Below, in pieces: positions 35,119-43,837 of a DNA stretch of 64,000 bases. The notes beneath the pieces were generated by a model. The model did no database searches. It saw nothing but the letters and a program-made list of their open reading frames with translations, and was not told the DNA's origin. This DNA is from Pseudoalteromonas sp. T1lg48 (GTDB lineage: Bacteria > Pseudomonadota > Gammaproteobacteria > Enterobacterales > Alteromonadaceae). Position 1 is the stretch's first letter; the number at the start of each line of letters is the position of its first letter. The position numbers were made by a program, and so were the translations under genes. The DNA lies in assembly GCF_002964785.1 (NCBI RefSeq), contig NZ_PQCC01000004.1, positions 496,001-560,000 on the forward strand, given 5' to 3'.

Positions 35119-36681
35119 CTACAGCCACTGCACCTCGGTGCGATTACGGCCATTATGTTTCGCCTTATACAAGGCGTTATCGGCGGCTTTAAGTGCCGCG
35201 CCAATCTCATTACCCGGCTGCCACAAGCTCACTCCCACCGACACCGTCACTTGTGCCACAGGAGCAAACCCATGCTCGGCTATATGCTGACGCAGGCGCT
35301 CGGCCAACTCCTGTGCCTTTTCAACATGAAGCCCGGGTAGTAACAGCATAAATTCTTCGCCGCCGCTACGGCACACGCTGTCATATTCGCGACATCCCTG
35401 CTTAAGTAACTGTGCCAGGGTCTTAATCACCTCGTCGCCAATGTCATGGCCAAAGTGATCATTGATATTCTTAAAGTGGTCGATATCCAGGGCCAGTACC
35501 GCGAAAGACTGTCCCTGCTCTTTCATTGAATCCAGGCAAGCTTGCATATAACGGCGGTTGCCAATGCCGGTTAAAGGATCGGTGTTACTCGCCAGGTTAA
35601 GCGCACTGATGCGCTGCAGCTGTTCATTACTAAAGGCTTCGATGGCACGCTTGAGGGTTTTTGCTTCGTTATACCAGGCGGGAATATCGCTAAAGGTTTT
35701 GTCTTTGTCACGTACTCTCCGTGCCAATAGCTGCAATGGTGCACTGATGGTGCCGGCGAGCAGCCAAATGGCTAAAAGCGTGATTAAGGTCACTGGTGCC
35801 GCCTTTTCCATTAGGTTACCTATGGTGTTTCCGACACTGGTGACCACCTGCTGCTGGGCACTGACAACCAAAACCACCCAACGCATGTCGTTTACCGGTG
35901 CATAACCTATTAACTGTGCGTCGTCTTTGTTGCTGATCATAGCACCGCTTTCACCCGCTTGCGCTTGCATAAACGCAGGCCAAAGCGGGTGAGTATCACC
36001 TAAGGTCACACCAATGTGTCGACGCTGATTATCGTACACCACGGCCCCGTTCTCACTGAGCACCAAAATACGCGCTTCAGCACCATGGAAATGAGTGCCT
36101 AACAGCCGCGATAAGATATTGTTGCCATGCAAATAAATGGTGCCGGCAATGTAGCCCAGATAACGCTTGGGCTCTGCTTCAGAAAAAATAGGATGTGAGG
36201 GGCTGACCACCAGGTTGCCCAAAGGCGAGACAAAGGGCTGCGGCATTAATGGCCGCTGCGCCCTTAATGATTGCCTTGCCTCACTCGATTGCAAGGTTAA
36301 GCCCACGGCCCCTAATTGCTCTGGGGCGGCGCTGATCACTTCACCGTTATGATCAATTAACACCACGGAATTAAAGGACTCGGTCTGTGCCAGTAAGCGC
36401 TGCACTTCTTGCTTACGGCGAGCAGCATTATCCATGTCACGACTAAGGGATTGAGCGCTAAAGGCCAGTTGCATTTGTAATGATTGAATAAACTGGCTGG
36501 TAATATCGGCCATTTTACCTGCATAGGCACGATTTGCTTCCAGGCTTTGCGTCATCGCCTGCTGAGTGTAAACCCGATAGCTGATCACAAACTGGTTAGC
36601 CAGGGTAATGAGTACCAGGAGCAGGGTAAAACCGAGGATCACTTGGCGCAGATCGAGTACAAACAACCGCGTAAAACGCAT
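35119..36681 (-). CDS. Membrane diguanylate cyclase with periplasmic sensor (dCache-GGDEF)
   Basis: 520 residues. Membrane helix at about 12-32, a periplasmic Cache-type sensor (about 35-275, with FNSVVLIDHNGEVI and YLGYIAGTIYL), a second helix (about 290-310), a HAMP-like linker and GGDEF (about 355-520). The active site SGGEEF and the upstream inhibitory RxxD (REYD) are intact, so it should make c-di-GMP with product feedback. The Cache domain usually senses small organic acids or amino acids; the ligand here is unknown. ATG at 36681 with GGGAAG upstream. Confidence 0.92.
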   Translation of the reverse strand: MRFTRLFVLDLRQVILGFTLLLVLITLANQFVISYRVYTQQAMTQSLEANRAYAGKMADITSQFIQSLQMQLAFSAQSLSRDMDNAARRKQEVQRLLAQTESFNSVVLIDHNGEVISAAPEQLGAVGLTLQSSEARQSLRAQRPLMPQPFVSPLGNLVVSPSHPIFSEAEPKRYLGYIAGTIYLHGNNILSRLLGTHFHGAEARILVLSENGAVVYDNQRRHIGVTLGDTHPLWPAFMQAQAGESGAMISNKDDAQLIGYAPVNDMRWVVLVVSAQQQVVTSVGNTIGNLMEKAAPVTLITLLAIWLLAGTISAPLQLLARRVRDKDKTFSDIPAWYNEAKTLKRAIEAFSNEQLQRISALNLASNTDPLTGIGNRRYMQACLDSMKEQGQSFAVLALDIDHFKNINDHFGHDIGDEVIKTLAQLLKQGCREYDSVCRSGGEEFMLLLPGLHVEKAQELAERLRQHIAEHGFAPVAQVTVSVGVSLWQPGNEIGAALKAADNALYKAKHNGRNRTEVQWL

Positions 36682-36907
36682 TAACTTCCCACCACTAATA
36701 CTTAATTACCAATTTAGGGTAACACAAACTCATGCTAATAATTTGTTATTAGTAAATAAAATCGCACCAAGAAAAGCGCTATTTTCTCACTTAATTTAGT
36801 ACCATTGTCGCATACAGAAGCGAATTAACCTATTGAATTTTAAAATGACTCTATAAGGCTCTAGCGTAATTTATGAATTAACTGTTAGACTAGGTGCAGA
36901 TAACACT

Positions 36908-39187
36908 ATGTTTACTTATATTCGAAAAATGAGATTAGCTTTTATATTATTTTTCACCCTGGTGCTGTTGCAAGCTCATGGGGCCGAGGCGCGCGAATAT
37001 AACCGCGCCATGTGCATTCTATTAAAACAACAAATGGCACAGTTCGACCATTCGCGTACGCATCCCACTTACCGTAGCGCGCGACGCGACTATGACAGAA
37101 ACTGTCATCAGTTTGATAATGCCCAAGCGCAGCAACAAACAAGAACTCAGGTTACATCGGCCGAGCCCGATCGCTCGACCTTAGTCAAACCTGAGCCTTT
37201 TACAGAGCAAGTTAAAAGCGAAAGCAATGCTGACACTGAACTGGCATCGACTCAGGCAAAAGACAGCCAAAGTGAGCCCGCCACTCTAGAAGCAGCGGCT
37301 ACCTTGGCGAGTGCGCCACAGCCAGCCTCTGGCCAGGACCAAGCCAAGACCGAGCCTGCCGTAGAGATGAGCGCAACCGATAATCAGGCTGCACAGATAA
37401 ATTCAACGCAGCCCAAGGCCGAGCCAAAAGCCCAGGTAGCGCCAACCAAGGTGACACCAAAACCGCAGCCCGTTGCACAAACCGCAACATCGGGCCTGAT
37501 GGACATGATGCTCCCTGCACTTCTCGGTTTGCTTGTGCTTATAGTTGGCATCGCCACGCTGTTAGTGGTGCGCAAAAAACGCCAAAGTTCAATTAAGGTC
37601 GCTAAACCTAAGCTCTCCTCTGAAGGCAAGCCGCAAGCTATGCGGAAGCCCTCAGAGTTTAAAAAGGCGTTGAAGAAATTGCTCGGCAATAAGAAAGCCA
37701 CCTTGGACCCGCAGCTTTACAGCAAGTTTACCAACGTGCCCATCGCCACGGGTGAGGAAGGCAAAAGCACAAACATAGAACATCTCTTGCTGAGCCCCTT
37801 TGGTGTCTTTATGGTCGCCCATATCGATGCAGTCGGTGATATTTATGGCGGCGAAAAGGCCCAGGATTGGACGGCCCGACACCATGGCGAAGACGAAAAG
37901 TTTGTTAACCCTCTTACCGCGTTGCGTGAACAAGCGCAGAGTTTGGCTGAGCTGCTGGCAATGCCGATGCAGGAGATCCACTGCCTTATCGTGTTTAATA
38001 ACGAGGCGGTATTTAAGTCGCCCATGCCGAGTTTCGTTCTTCATGAGAAAGAGTTTGTTGACCATGTGCTGAGCATTAGCACCCATGACTACGGCGAAAA
38101 GCTAAGCTCCATTCACAAAGACAAGATTAAGCATCTGCTAAGCTATGGGGCCCACGCGGCGCTCAGCCCGGAATTGGCCAGGACACTGTTGAACGAAAAA
38201 GCGGATGCCCTGTTGGGAACACCGTCAGCCGAGCCCTCAGCCGAGCCCTCAACCGAGCAAACACCGCAAGCTGATGCCGAAGATGAACCACAAGTGCCAA
38301 ATGTGGCGCCACTGCGTCGTACAGCCACTGCAAGCAAAGCCTCTAGCCAGGGCGAGCCTCAACAGAGTGCCGAAATCCACCCCTTTGTGCGCAAAAAAAC
38401 CGAGGCCTCTATTGAGCAGCCAAGCACTGCTAACGAGCCAAGTGTTGTTCCCGAAGCCGAAGCAAAAACGCAACCGCAAGAGGATACGCCGGCAACACCA
38501 TCGCAGCCGACCGGTAAAGATTGGTCTAGCATGTCCGATGAGGAATTTCAGGCCTATTTAAACCAGGCAAGCGGCTCGAGCACAACGCAAACGACTGAGA
38601 GCACGCCTGCTGAGCAAGAGCCGCAAAGTCACCACAGTGAACCAAGCAGCGATGCGTCACAACTCCCTGTTGAGGAAGAACCCAGTGACCGTAATCTGAC
38701 TCAAGCAACGGAGTTCGAGCAAGCGCCAGAGCCACAGCTAGATAGCGGAGAACCCGTTAACGAGCAGGTTATAGAGCAGCCGGTTGCGGCCCAACCTGTT
38801 GAGGCCCAACCTGAGATAGTTGAACCTCTTTCAACGCCAATGCTTGAAGACGAGCAAGGCGAAGTGGAACAAGCCGAAGCGCCACCTCTCACCACCCAGG
38901 CTATTACAGACGAGCCGAGCGAAATCGAGCCTGAGCCAGAGCTCAATCTGGAACTCAACGACGCCGAAGCGCAATCACTGGACGACGCTCTGATGGAATT
39001 GGAGTCAGCCCTGGCACAACAAACGCCAGAATCAGCCGAACAAGGCGAAGAAGAAAGTAGCGAGGAAGAGCCAAGCAAAAAGGCCAAGGACAACCCCTTT
39101 GCCAACCTGTCCCTCGACCCCAACTTCACCCCTCAGGAAGAAAAAATAGACATAGGCGCCGGCCCGTTGGAAAACGAAAAATCTTAA
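36908..39187 (+). CDS. Single-pass membrane protein with degenerate NERD domain and acidic tail
   Basis: 759 residues. Signal peptide (to about 26), a short two-cysteine periplasmic stretch with C-x33-C spacing (MCILLKQQ ... DRNCHQ), a Gln/Glu/Ala/Pro-rich linker, a membrane helix (about 196-219, MLPALLGLLVLIVGIATLLVV), a cytoplasmic NERD-like domain (about 268-420), and a 300-residue acidic, Pro/Glu/Gln-rich low-complexity tail. NERD hallmarks are present: SPFGVFMV, DIYGGEKAQDWT and NPLTALREQAQSL. However, the catalytic E-x-K of active NERD nucleases (usually V-E-T-K) reads MVAHI, so cleavage activity is probably lost. It may bind nucleic acid at the membrane. It is tail-to-tail with the methyltransferase-HNH gene. 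Confidence 0.75.
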   Translation: MFTYIRKMRLAFILFFTLVLLQAHGAEAREYNRAMCILLKQQMAQFDHSRTHPTYRSARRDYDRNCHQFDNAQAQQQTRTQVTSAEPDRSTLVKPEPFTEQVKSESNADTELASTQAKDSQSEPATLEAAATLASAPQPASGQDQAKTEPAVEMSATDNQAAQINSTQPKAEPKAQVAPTKVTPKPQPVAQTATSGLMDMMLPALLGLLVLIVGIATLLVVRKKRQSSIKVAKPKLSSEGKPQAMRKPSEFKKALKKLLGNKKATLDPQLYSKFTNVPIATGEEGKSTNIEHLLLSPFGVFMVAHIDAVGDIYGGEKAQDWTARHHGEDEKFVNPLTALREQAQSLAELLAMPMQEIHCLIVFNNEAVFKSPMPSFVLHEKEFVDHVLSISTHDYGEKLSSIHKDKIKHLLSYGAHAALSPELARTLLNEKADALLGTPSAEPSAEPSTEQTPQADAEDEPQVPNVAPLRRTATASKASSQGEPQQSAEIHPFVRKKTEASIEQPSTANEPSVVPEAEAKTQPQEDTPATPSQPTGKDWSSMSDEEFQAYLNQASGSSTTQTTESTPAEQEPQSHHSEPSSDASQLPVEEEPSDRNLTQATEFEQAPEPQLDSGEPVNEQVIEQPVAAQPVEAQPEIVEPLSTPMLEDEQGEVEQAEAPPLTTQAITDEPSEIEPEPELNLELNDAEAQSLDDALMELESALAQQTPESAEQGEEESSEEEPSKKAKDNPFANLSLDPNFTPQEEKIDIGAGPLENEKS

Positions 39188-39194
39188 TGCGAAG

Positions 39195-39217
39195 TGGCGC
39201 CCGATGGGCGCCATTTT
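39195..39217. terminator. Intrinsic terminator between convergent genes
   Basis: TGGCGCCC (39195-39202), loop GAT, GGGCGCCA (39206-39213), then TTTTATT. It ends the NERD-like gene. Confidence 0.8.
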
Positions 39218-39248
39218 ATTGTGTAAATAGTGCAATAGAGTCGATAAG

Positions 39249-40982
39249 TTACCACTCCTGCAACTGCTGCAATTCACGTAAACGCCCGCGTTGCAATACC
39301 AAAGCGGCAAACAGCTCATTGATTGAACGATTACCCCTCTCTAACCCGGGTAGCGCCAGATTCGCCTCGGCGAAAAAGCGCTGCGCTTGCATACTGTTAT
39401 TTTCCTTATCGCTTAACCAAGCCTGTTGCCACCAATGAAGTATGTGCTCCTCGGCCTGACGCAAACGAATGTGGCTTGGCAAACGGTCGCGCTTTTCATT
39501 ATTGGCTTTCGGTGTACTCGGTAATAAATTCCATAAATCGTTGTTTGGCCAACGTGAAAAAGGCATGCAATGATCAACATCAAAACCTTGCTGCAGCGAA
39601 CGTTGTGTCCAGACACAATGAATCGCCTTGCCACTTGCGGTGATATCATTTACTCGCTGACGTACCTCGGTCGTGGTACGTTTCGGCTCAAGCCAGTTTA
39701 ATGCCTGGGAAAAGATATATGGCTGCTGGTTTAAGTGAATCGCATTACCGCGATAACTTGCCATGGTTTTTGCCCATTCGCTGACTAAAACGGGTTCAAT
39801 CCAACAGGCATAACGATTCAGAGCTGTCCAAACATGCTCGGGCAGGGAAAACTCGCCCCATTGGCACAGGCTCTCAAAGTCTAAAAACAGGGTGTCCTTG
39901 GCGCGAACTACTTGGCTCGTAAGCTCGAATACGCATCGTTCGGTGTTGGGAAAGGTAATGTATTTGCAGGGCATATCGCGAATATTTTGCACCGCGTGGG
40001 AGAGAGTTCGATGCAAGGCTCGCGCATCCTCACCCACAAATCGGTTGCCGACGCGAAAATCTGTTGAGTTCAGGTGCCTTAACTTATGCCAGCCATCGTC
40101 TTTCATAAACCCCATGTTTGGACTGGCGTTGGGCGTTTGATACAGCTCGTAGTGATCGATCAAATCTTTATACTGATGACACCAATACAGGGCGACCAAG
40201 CCCGCAGGCAAGATGACACGATTGTCCTCCCTGCGTATCACTGCTCCGGGGTGGCCATCGGCAATACGCAACAACACCCGCATCAATGCCAATTTATGAG
40301 TCGCAGATTTACCATCATTCAGGGCTACATGACGAATTAAACTAAAGGAGCCGCTACCATCATCCGGCAAACGCAGTACGACGGTTTGCCAATGTACATC
40401 TGCGCGGTTGAGCTCGTCAGTTTGGAGCTCGGTGCACAAAATACACTGCAAGCCAACTTGCGTTGCTAATTGCTTTAACGTATCGGCGCATACTTGATAC
40501 ATGCCACGCTCTTTGCGTTCCACCTCTCCTTGCCCATGGCGCAAGGAGATCACCAGTTGTCCGCCGGGTTTCAGTAAGTTTGCCAGCTTGCGGATCGCTC
40601 GCGGACGCTGCCCTTCGGGAATATGCATCCACACGGCACTGAGCAAAATAAGGTCAAAACTGATTTCTTTGCTGGTAATACATTCTAATTCCGGCAAGGA
40701 ATCTTCCAGCCAATGAACCGCATAGTCTTTGGTATGCCTGGCGCCTAGCTCGGCAAGCATTTGCGCCGGTTCAACCGCATATACCTCAACATCTTGTCCT
40801 TGCTGAGCCAGATATAAGGCATCCCGACCGGCTCCAGCACCAATGTCCAGCATACGACATTGTGGTTTTTGCAGTAACGGCTGAAGCAGATGCAACCAGG
40901 CCGCATGTACTTTTTCAAAATCGGCGCTTAGGTATTGCTCGGCTAATTGCGAGGCATTTTGGTTGTAGAACTGGGAGCTCAA
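39249..40982 (-). CDS. Fusion of SAM methyltransferase and HNH endonuclease
   Basis: 577 residues from a TTG start preceded by AAGGA. Residues about 5-210 are a class I SAM methyltransferase of the small-molecule/TehB-like type, with motif I LDIGAGAGRDALYLA and post-I acidic VEP, then LLKPGGQLVISLRHG. The (N/D)PPY motif of DNA methyltransferases is absent. A helical middle region (about 215-445) leads to an HNH nuclease (about 462-500), FDVDHCMPFSRW then DLWNLLPSTPKANNEKRDRLP. This is the H-N-N arrangement of Cas9/HNH_4-type nucleases. The protein probably cuts nucleic acid and methylates an unknown target. Its sole context is a NERD-like membrane protein and a His-rich protein; there is no standard restriction partner. 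I cannot name a studied homologue. Confidence 0.82.
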   Translation of the reverse strand: MSSQFYNQNASQLAEQYLSADFEKVHAAWLHLLQPLLQKPQCRMLDIGAGAGRDALYLAQQGQDVEVYAVEPAQMLAELGARHTKDYAVHWLEDSLPELECITSKEISFDLILLSAVWMHIPEGQRPRAIRKLANLLKPGGQLVISLRHGQGEVERKERGMYQVCADTLKQLATQVGLQCILCTELQTDELNRADVHWQTVVLRLPDDGSGSFSLIRHVALNDGKSATHKLALMRVLLRIADGHPGAVIRREDNRVILPAGLVALYWCHQYKDLIDHYELYQTPNASPNMGFMKDDGWHKLRHLNSTDFRVGNRFVGEDARALHRTLSHAVQNIRDMPCKYITFPNTERCVFELTSQVVRAKDTLFLDFESLCQWGEFSLPEHVWTALNRYACWIEPVLVSEWAKTMASYRGNAIHLNQQPYIFSQALNWLEPKRTTTEVRQRVNDITASGKAIHCVWTQRSLQQGFDVDHCMPFSRWPNNDLWNLLPSTPKANNEKRDRLPSHIRLRQAEEHILHWWQQAWLSDKENNSMQAQRFFAEANLALPGLERGNRSINELFAALVLQRGRLRELQQLQEW

Positions 40983-40999
40983 ACAGAATCCTTTCCATT

Positions 41000-41015
41000 A
41001 CTTATAGTTATAAGT
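41000..41015. promoter_or_regulatory. Perfect dyad in the methyltransferase-HNH promoter
   Basis: ACTTATA-GT-TATAAGT, 7-bp arms around a 2-base centre, 18 bases before the TTG start. On the minus strand TATAAG inside the dyad could be the -10, so a bound repressor would block transcription. Confidence 0.5.
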
Positions 41016-41069
41016 GGAAAATAACATACCCAATAATAATGACAAACACAGATAAGCTTTTCTTGGCAC

Positions 41070-41093
41070 AAAAAAACGCCCCTTGCGGGGCGT
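41070..41093 (-). terminator. Intrinsic terminator of the RcnB-like gene
   Basis: On the minus strand AACGCCCC, loop GCAA, GGGGCGTT followed by T6. It lies 18 bases past the stop of the His-rich gene and insulates the methyltransferase-HNH gene from read-through. Confidence 0.85.
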
Positions 41094-41110
41094 TCTGGTG
41101 CGTATATGAA

Positions 41111-41608
41111 TTAATGGCGACGGCTGAGAATTTCGACTATCTCCAGGCTGTTTTCCAGAACCCGGAAAATGTCGCCGTGCATATCAACAATCACATGACC
41201 ATGGCGGTCGCGGCGCAGTATTCTGCCATGACGGTATAGATCGTAATCAATATGATGACCTACGCGCCAGTAACGATCATGGTGGCGATGGCTGTAATGG
41301 TCACAGTAGTAGTGACGATTACGTTTATGCTTTTTATGATAGCCGTAGTAGTGGCGATCATGGTGACGGTCATAATGACGGTCCTTTTTATGCTTACGAT
41401 CGTGCTTGTGATGGCGTTTTCTGTCCCGCTCGTGGTGGTCATACCGCTTTCTGTCACCTTCATGGCGATATTTGTGATCACGGTCGTCGTGATTCACCAG
41501 TTTTTTCTCCTGGCCTGGCGGCATAAAGTGATCGGGTTTAGCCAGGGCCGCATCTAGGGGTGCCAAACAAAATAGTGCTGCACCGATACAAAATGTAGTG
41601 AGTCGCAT
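41111..41608 (-). CDS. His/Arg/Asp-rich periplasmic protein, RcnB-like C-terminus
   Basis: 165 residues with a signal peptide ending AALA-K. Residues about 40-115 are extraordinarily rich in His, Arg, Lys, Asp and Tyr (repeats such as HHERDRKRHHKHDRK). The end (about 115-160, VGHHIDYDLYRHGRIL then HVIVDMHGDIFRVLEN) follows the RcnB pattern of a D-Y-x-L-Y turn and a paired V-D-x-x-G-x-I strand. RcnB proteins help nickel and cobalt homeostasis in the periplasm. Metal or polyanion binding by the His-rich part is an inference. A strong AAGGAGGT ribosome-binding site suggests high expression. Confidence 0.72.
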   Translation of the reverse strand: MRLTTFCIGAALFCLAPLDAALAKPDHFMPPGQEKKLVNHDDRDHKYRHEGDRKRYDHHERDRKRHHKHDRKHKKDRHYDRHHDRHYYGYHKKHKRNRHYYCDHYSHRHHDRYWRVGHHIDYDLYRHGRILRRDRHGHVIVDMHGDIFRVLENSLEIVEILSRRH

Positions 41609-41866
41609 AAGGACCTCCTTTTTCGGTCAGTTGACCTCTTTGTAATATCTTTACTCTAGTGGCGGTTCCATGAACCCCAGGTAAACCAACGCATTCTTTA
41701 CACTTATTTACAAACCGCCCGTATCCCTTAATGAAAACTGAACAAAAGTACGCAGATAAAAATCCCTCCACTATACTTTTTTCTAACACCGAGCGCCCTG
41801 CCACCAACAACTAATACTAAAGAATCAGGCTCGATAACTCTTAGCTAAACAGTTGTAGGAACCAAA

Positions 41867-43822
41867 TTGAGCAACAACGAAAATACCATTATCTTGCTTT
41901 TCGATTGTGCCGGTCTTTGCAATGCGGTCTTCCCACGTCATTTGCAACGATATCTGGGCTTGCATATAAACGAATTTGCTTTTCGAACCAGTGTCGAAAC
42001 CCTGGACTTCAGCGCTCTGCTTTTAGACGAACATTATTGGGTAAAAACCGAGTGTGAGAACGGCGAGTATCAGGGTGACTTACATGTATGCTGTGGTGAG
42101 CAGGCCTATATCATGGTGTCCTTGCAGCGGCGCCTAACCGGCTACCAGCAACTCAGTGATGCCGAGCGTTTGCAAACCATTATCGACAGCACCTGCGCCG
42201 GCACCTGGGAATGGAACTATCAAACCGGCGAGGTCACACTCAACGAACGTTGGGCGCAGATCATCGGTTATACCCTGGAAGAACTCTCCCCTATTTCCAT
42301 CGATACCTGGCTTAAGTTTGCCCACCCGGATGATATTAAGCGCTCCAACAGCGCACTGGAGCGCCACTTTTGTGGCGATGACGATGTTTACCTGTGCGAA
42401 GTGCGCTTAAAACACAAGGACGGCCATTGGGTCTGGGTTCGGGATTGCGGCCGGGTGGCCACCCGCACCGCGGATAATCAACCGGAGTGGATCACCGGCA
42501 CCCATATCGATATCAGTGCGCGCATCAACACCATTAACGAGCTGCAACAGGTGCGCAATGAGCTCAACTCTATTATCGATAGTTTGCCGGCGGCGGTGTT
42601 TAAAAGCCCGCTCAATCGACTGGGCCACTTTACCTATATGTCGGTTGAGGTCGAGCGAATCACCGGTTACAACGTCGCCAGCATTCAACGCAACAGTCAT
42701 TGGTGGCTGGCGCAAATACATCCCGAAGACAGAGAGGCGCTGCAGGCGGAATACAACCACTGGCTTGCTCAGGGCGCCCGGGGCGTATGTAAATGTGATT
42801 ATCGCTTTCGTCACAGTCAGGGCCATTACGTGTGGCTGTGTGAGCATAGTCAGCGCCTTAAAGCGCCCAGGGGTAATAATGGCGCGGAAGATGCCCTGGT
42901 AGGCTCCTTGTTCGATAAAACCGAGAACATGAGCCTGCATACGCGCATGGATGCCCTGGCGCAGATCATCCCCGGCATGATTTATCAATTTGTCCTAACG
43001 GCCTCGCGCTCCTGGCACTTTCTCTATGCCAGTGAAGGAGTTAAACGTATTTTCGAGGTCACGCCCGAGCAAGCGCTGCAAAACCCAGCGCGCATGTTAA
43101 GCAAGGTGTCCCATGGCGACAGAGAAAACATGCTCGAAGAAATCGTGCATTCGGCCGCCAAGCTGGAAGATTTCGAATGTGAATTTAAGGTCACGCTGAG
43201 CGTCGGCTACAAGTGGCTGTTTGCCCATGCCATACCGCAGCGGCAAACCGACGGTGGCATTATGTGGACCGGCATGGTGATCGATATTACCGAGCGTAAA
43301 CTGCTGGAGCTGCGTTTGCGTAAGGAGTCGACCACAGATCCGCTGACCGGGCTCTATAATCGCCGTTATTTCTTCGAGCAGTTACAGCTACGCCTCGACC
43401 AAGCGGTGCGCGAGGAGCAAACCCTGGCCTTGATCATCCTCGATCTCGACTTGTTTAAACAAATTAACGACAACTTCGGCCATCATGGCGGCGATTTGGT
43501 GCTGCAAACCGTGGCCCAGTTGCTCAATACGGTGATCCGTAAATACGATATCGTTGCCCGCATTGGCGGCGAAGAGTTTGCCATTATTTTGCCCAATACC
43601 ACACAGGAGCAAGGGGTGGGTGTAGCCGAAAAAATCCGAGAGAAGATCGCCCACGCCAGTATCTGCATTAATCAGGAGCTGATAGAAGTTACCGCCACCT
43701 TGGGGGTGGCCAGCACCGAATACACCAAGGCTCAGGTGAACGCCCTGTTTAAGCAGGCGGATTTATGCCTGTATCGAGGCAAACGGTTGCGGCGCAACTG
43801 TGTAATAAGCAATACACTGTAA
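41867..43822 (+). CDS. Multi-PAS diguanylate cyclase
   Basis: 651 residues, soluble, from a TTG start with TAGGA upstream. An unclassified N-terminal segment (1-95, rich in Cys: FDCAGLC, HVCCGEQA) precedes three PAS domains (about 100-225, 230-355, 360-480). Their PAC-type strands read WVWVRDCGRV, YVWLCEHSQR and WTGMVIDITER. The GGDEF domain (about 485-645) has an intact IGGEEF and RxxD (RKYD), so it should make c-di-GMP with feedback inhibition. PAS domains of this type may bind heme, flavin or small ligands; none is evident. It ends 16 bp from the convergent cytochrome gene. Confidence 0.9.
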   Translation: MSNNENTIILLFDCAGLCNAVFPRHLQRYLGLHINEFAFRTSVETLDFSALLLDEHYWVKTECENGEYQGDLHVCCGEQAYIMVSLQRRLTGYQQLSDAERLQTIIDSTCAGTWEWNYQTGEVTLNERWAQIIGYTLEELSPISIDTWLKFAHPDDIKRSNSALERHFCGDDDVYLCEVRLKHKDGHWVWVRDCGRVATRTADNQPEWITGTHIDISARINTINELQQVRNELNSIIDSLPAAVFKSPLNRLGHFTYMSVEVERITGYNVASIQRNSHWWLAQIHPEDREALQAEYNHWLAQGARGVCKCDYRFRHSQGHYVWLCEHSQRLKAPRGNNGAEDALVGSLFDKTENMSLHTRMDALAQIIPGMIYQFVLTASRSWHFLYASEGVKRIFEVTPEQALQNPARMLSKVSHGDRENMLEEIVHSAAKLEDFECEFKVTLSVGYKWLFAHAIPQRQTDGGIMWTGMVIDITERKLLELRLRKESTTDPLTGLYNRRYFFEQLQLRLDQAVREEQTLALIILDLDLFKQINDNFGHHGGDLVLQTVAQLLNTVIRKYDIVARIGGEEFAIILPNTTQEQGVGVAEKIREKIAHASICINQELIEVTATLGVASTEYTKAQVNALFKQADLCLYRGKRLRRNCVISNTL

Positions 43823-43837
43823 CGCCGCAGGGCGCGA

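Noticed and set aside
38701..39129. Ser/Gly-rich minus-strand open frame under the NERD-like gene
   Set aside because: It is a shadow of the acidic low-complexity tail, whose GAG/GAA/GCC codons leave the complement open.
41252..41557. Long open frame rich in Val, Met and Thr opposite the His-rich gene
   Set aside because: It is the complement of repetitive CAT/CAC/CGT codons. The minus-strand gene has a signal peptide, an AAGGAGGT site and a terminator.
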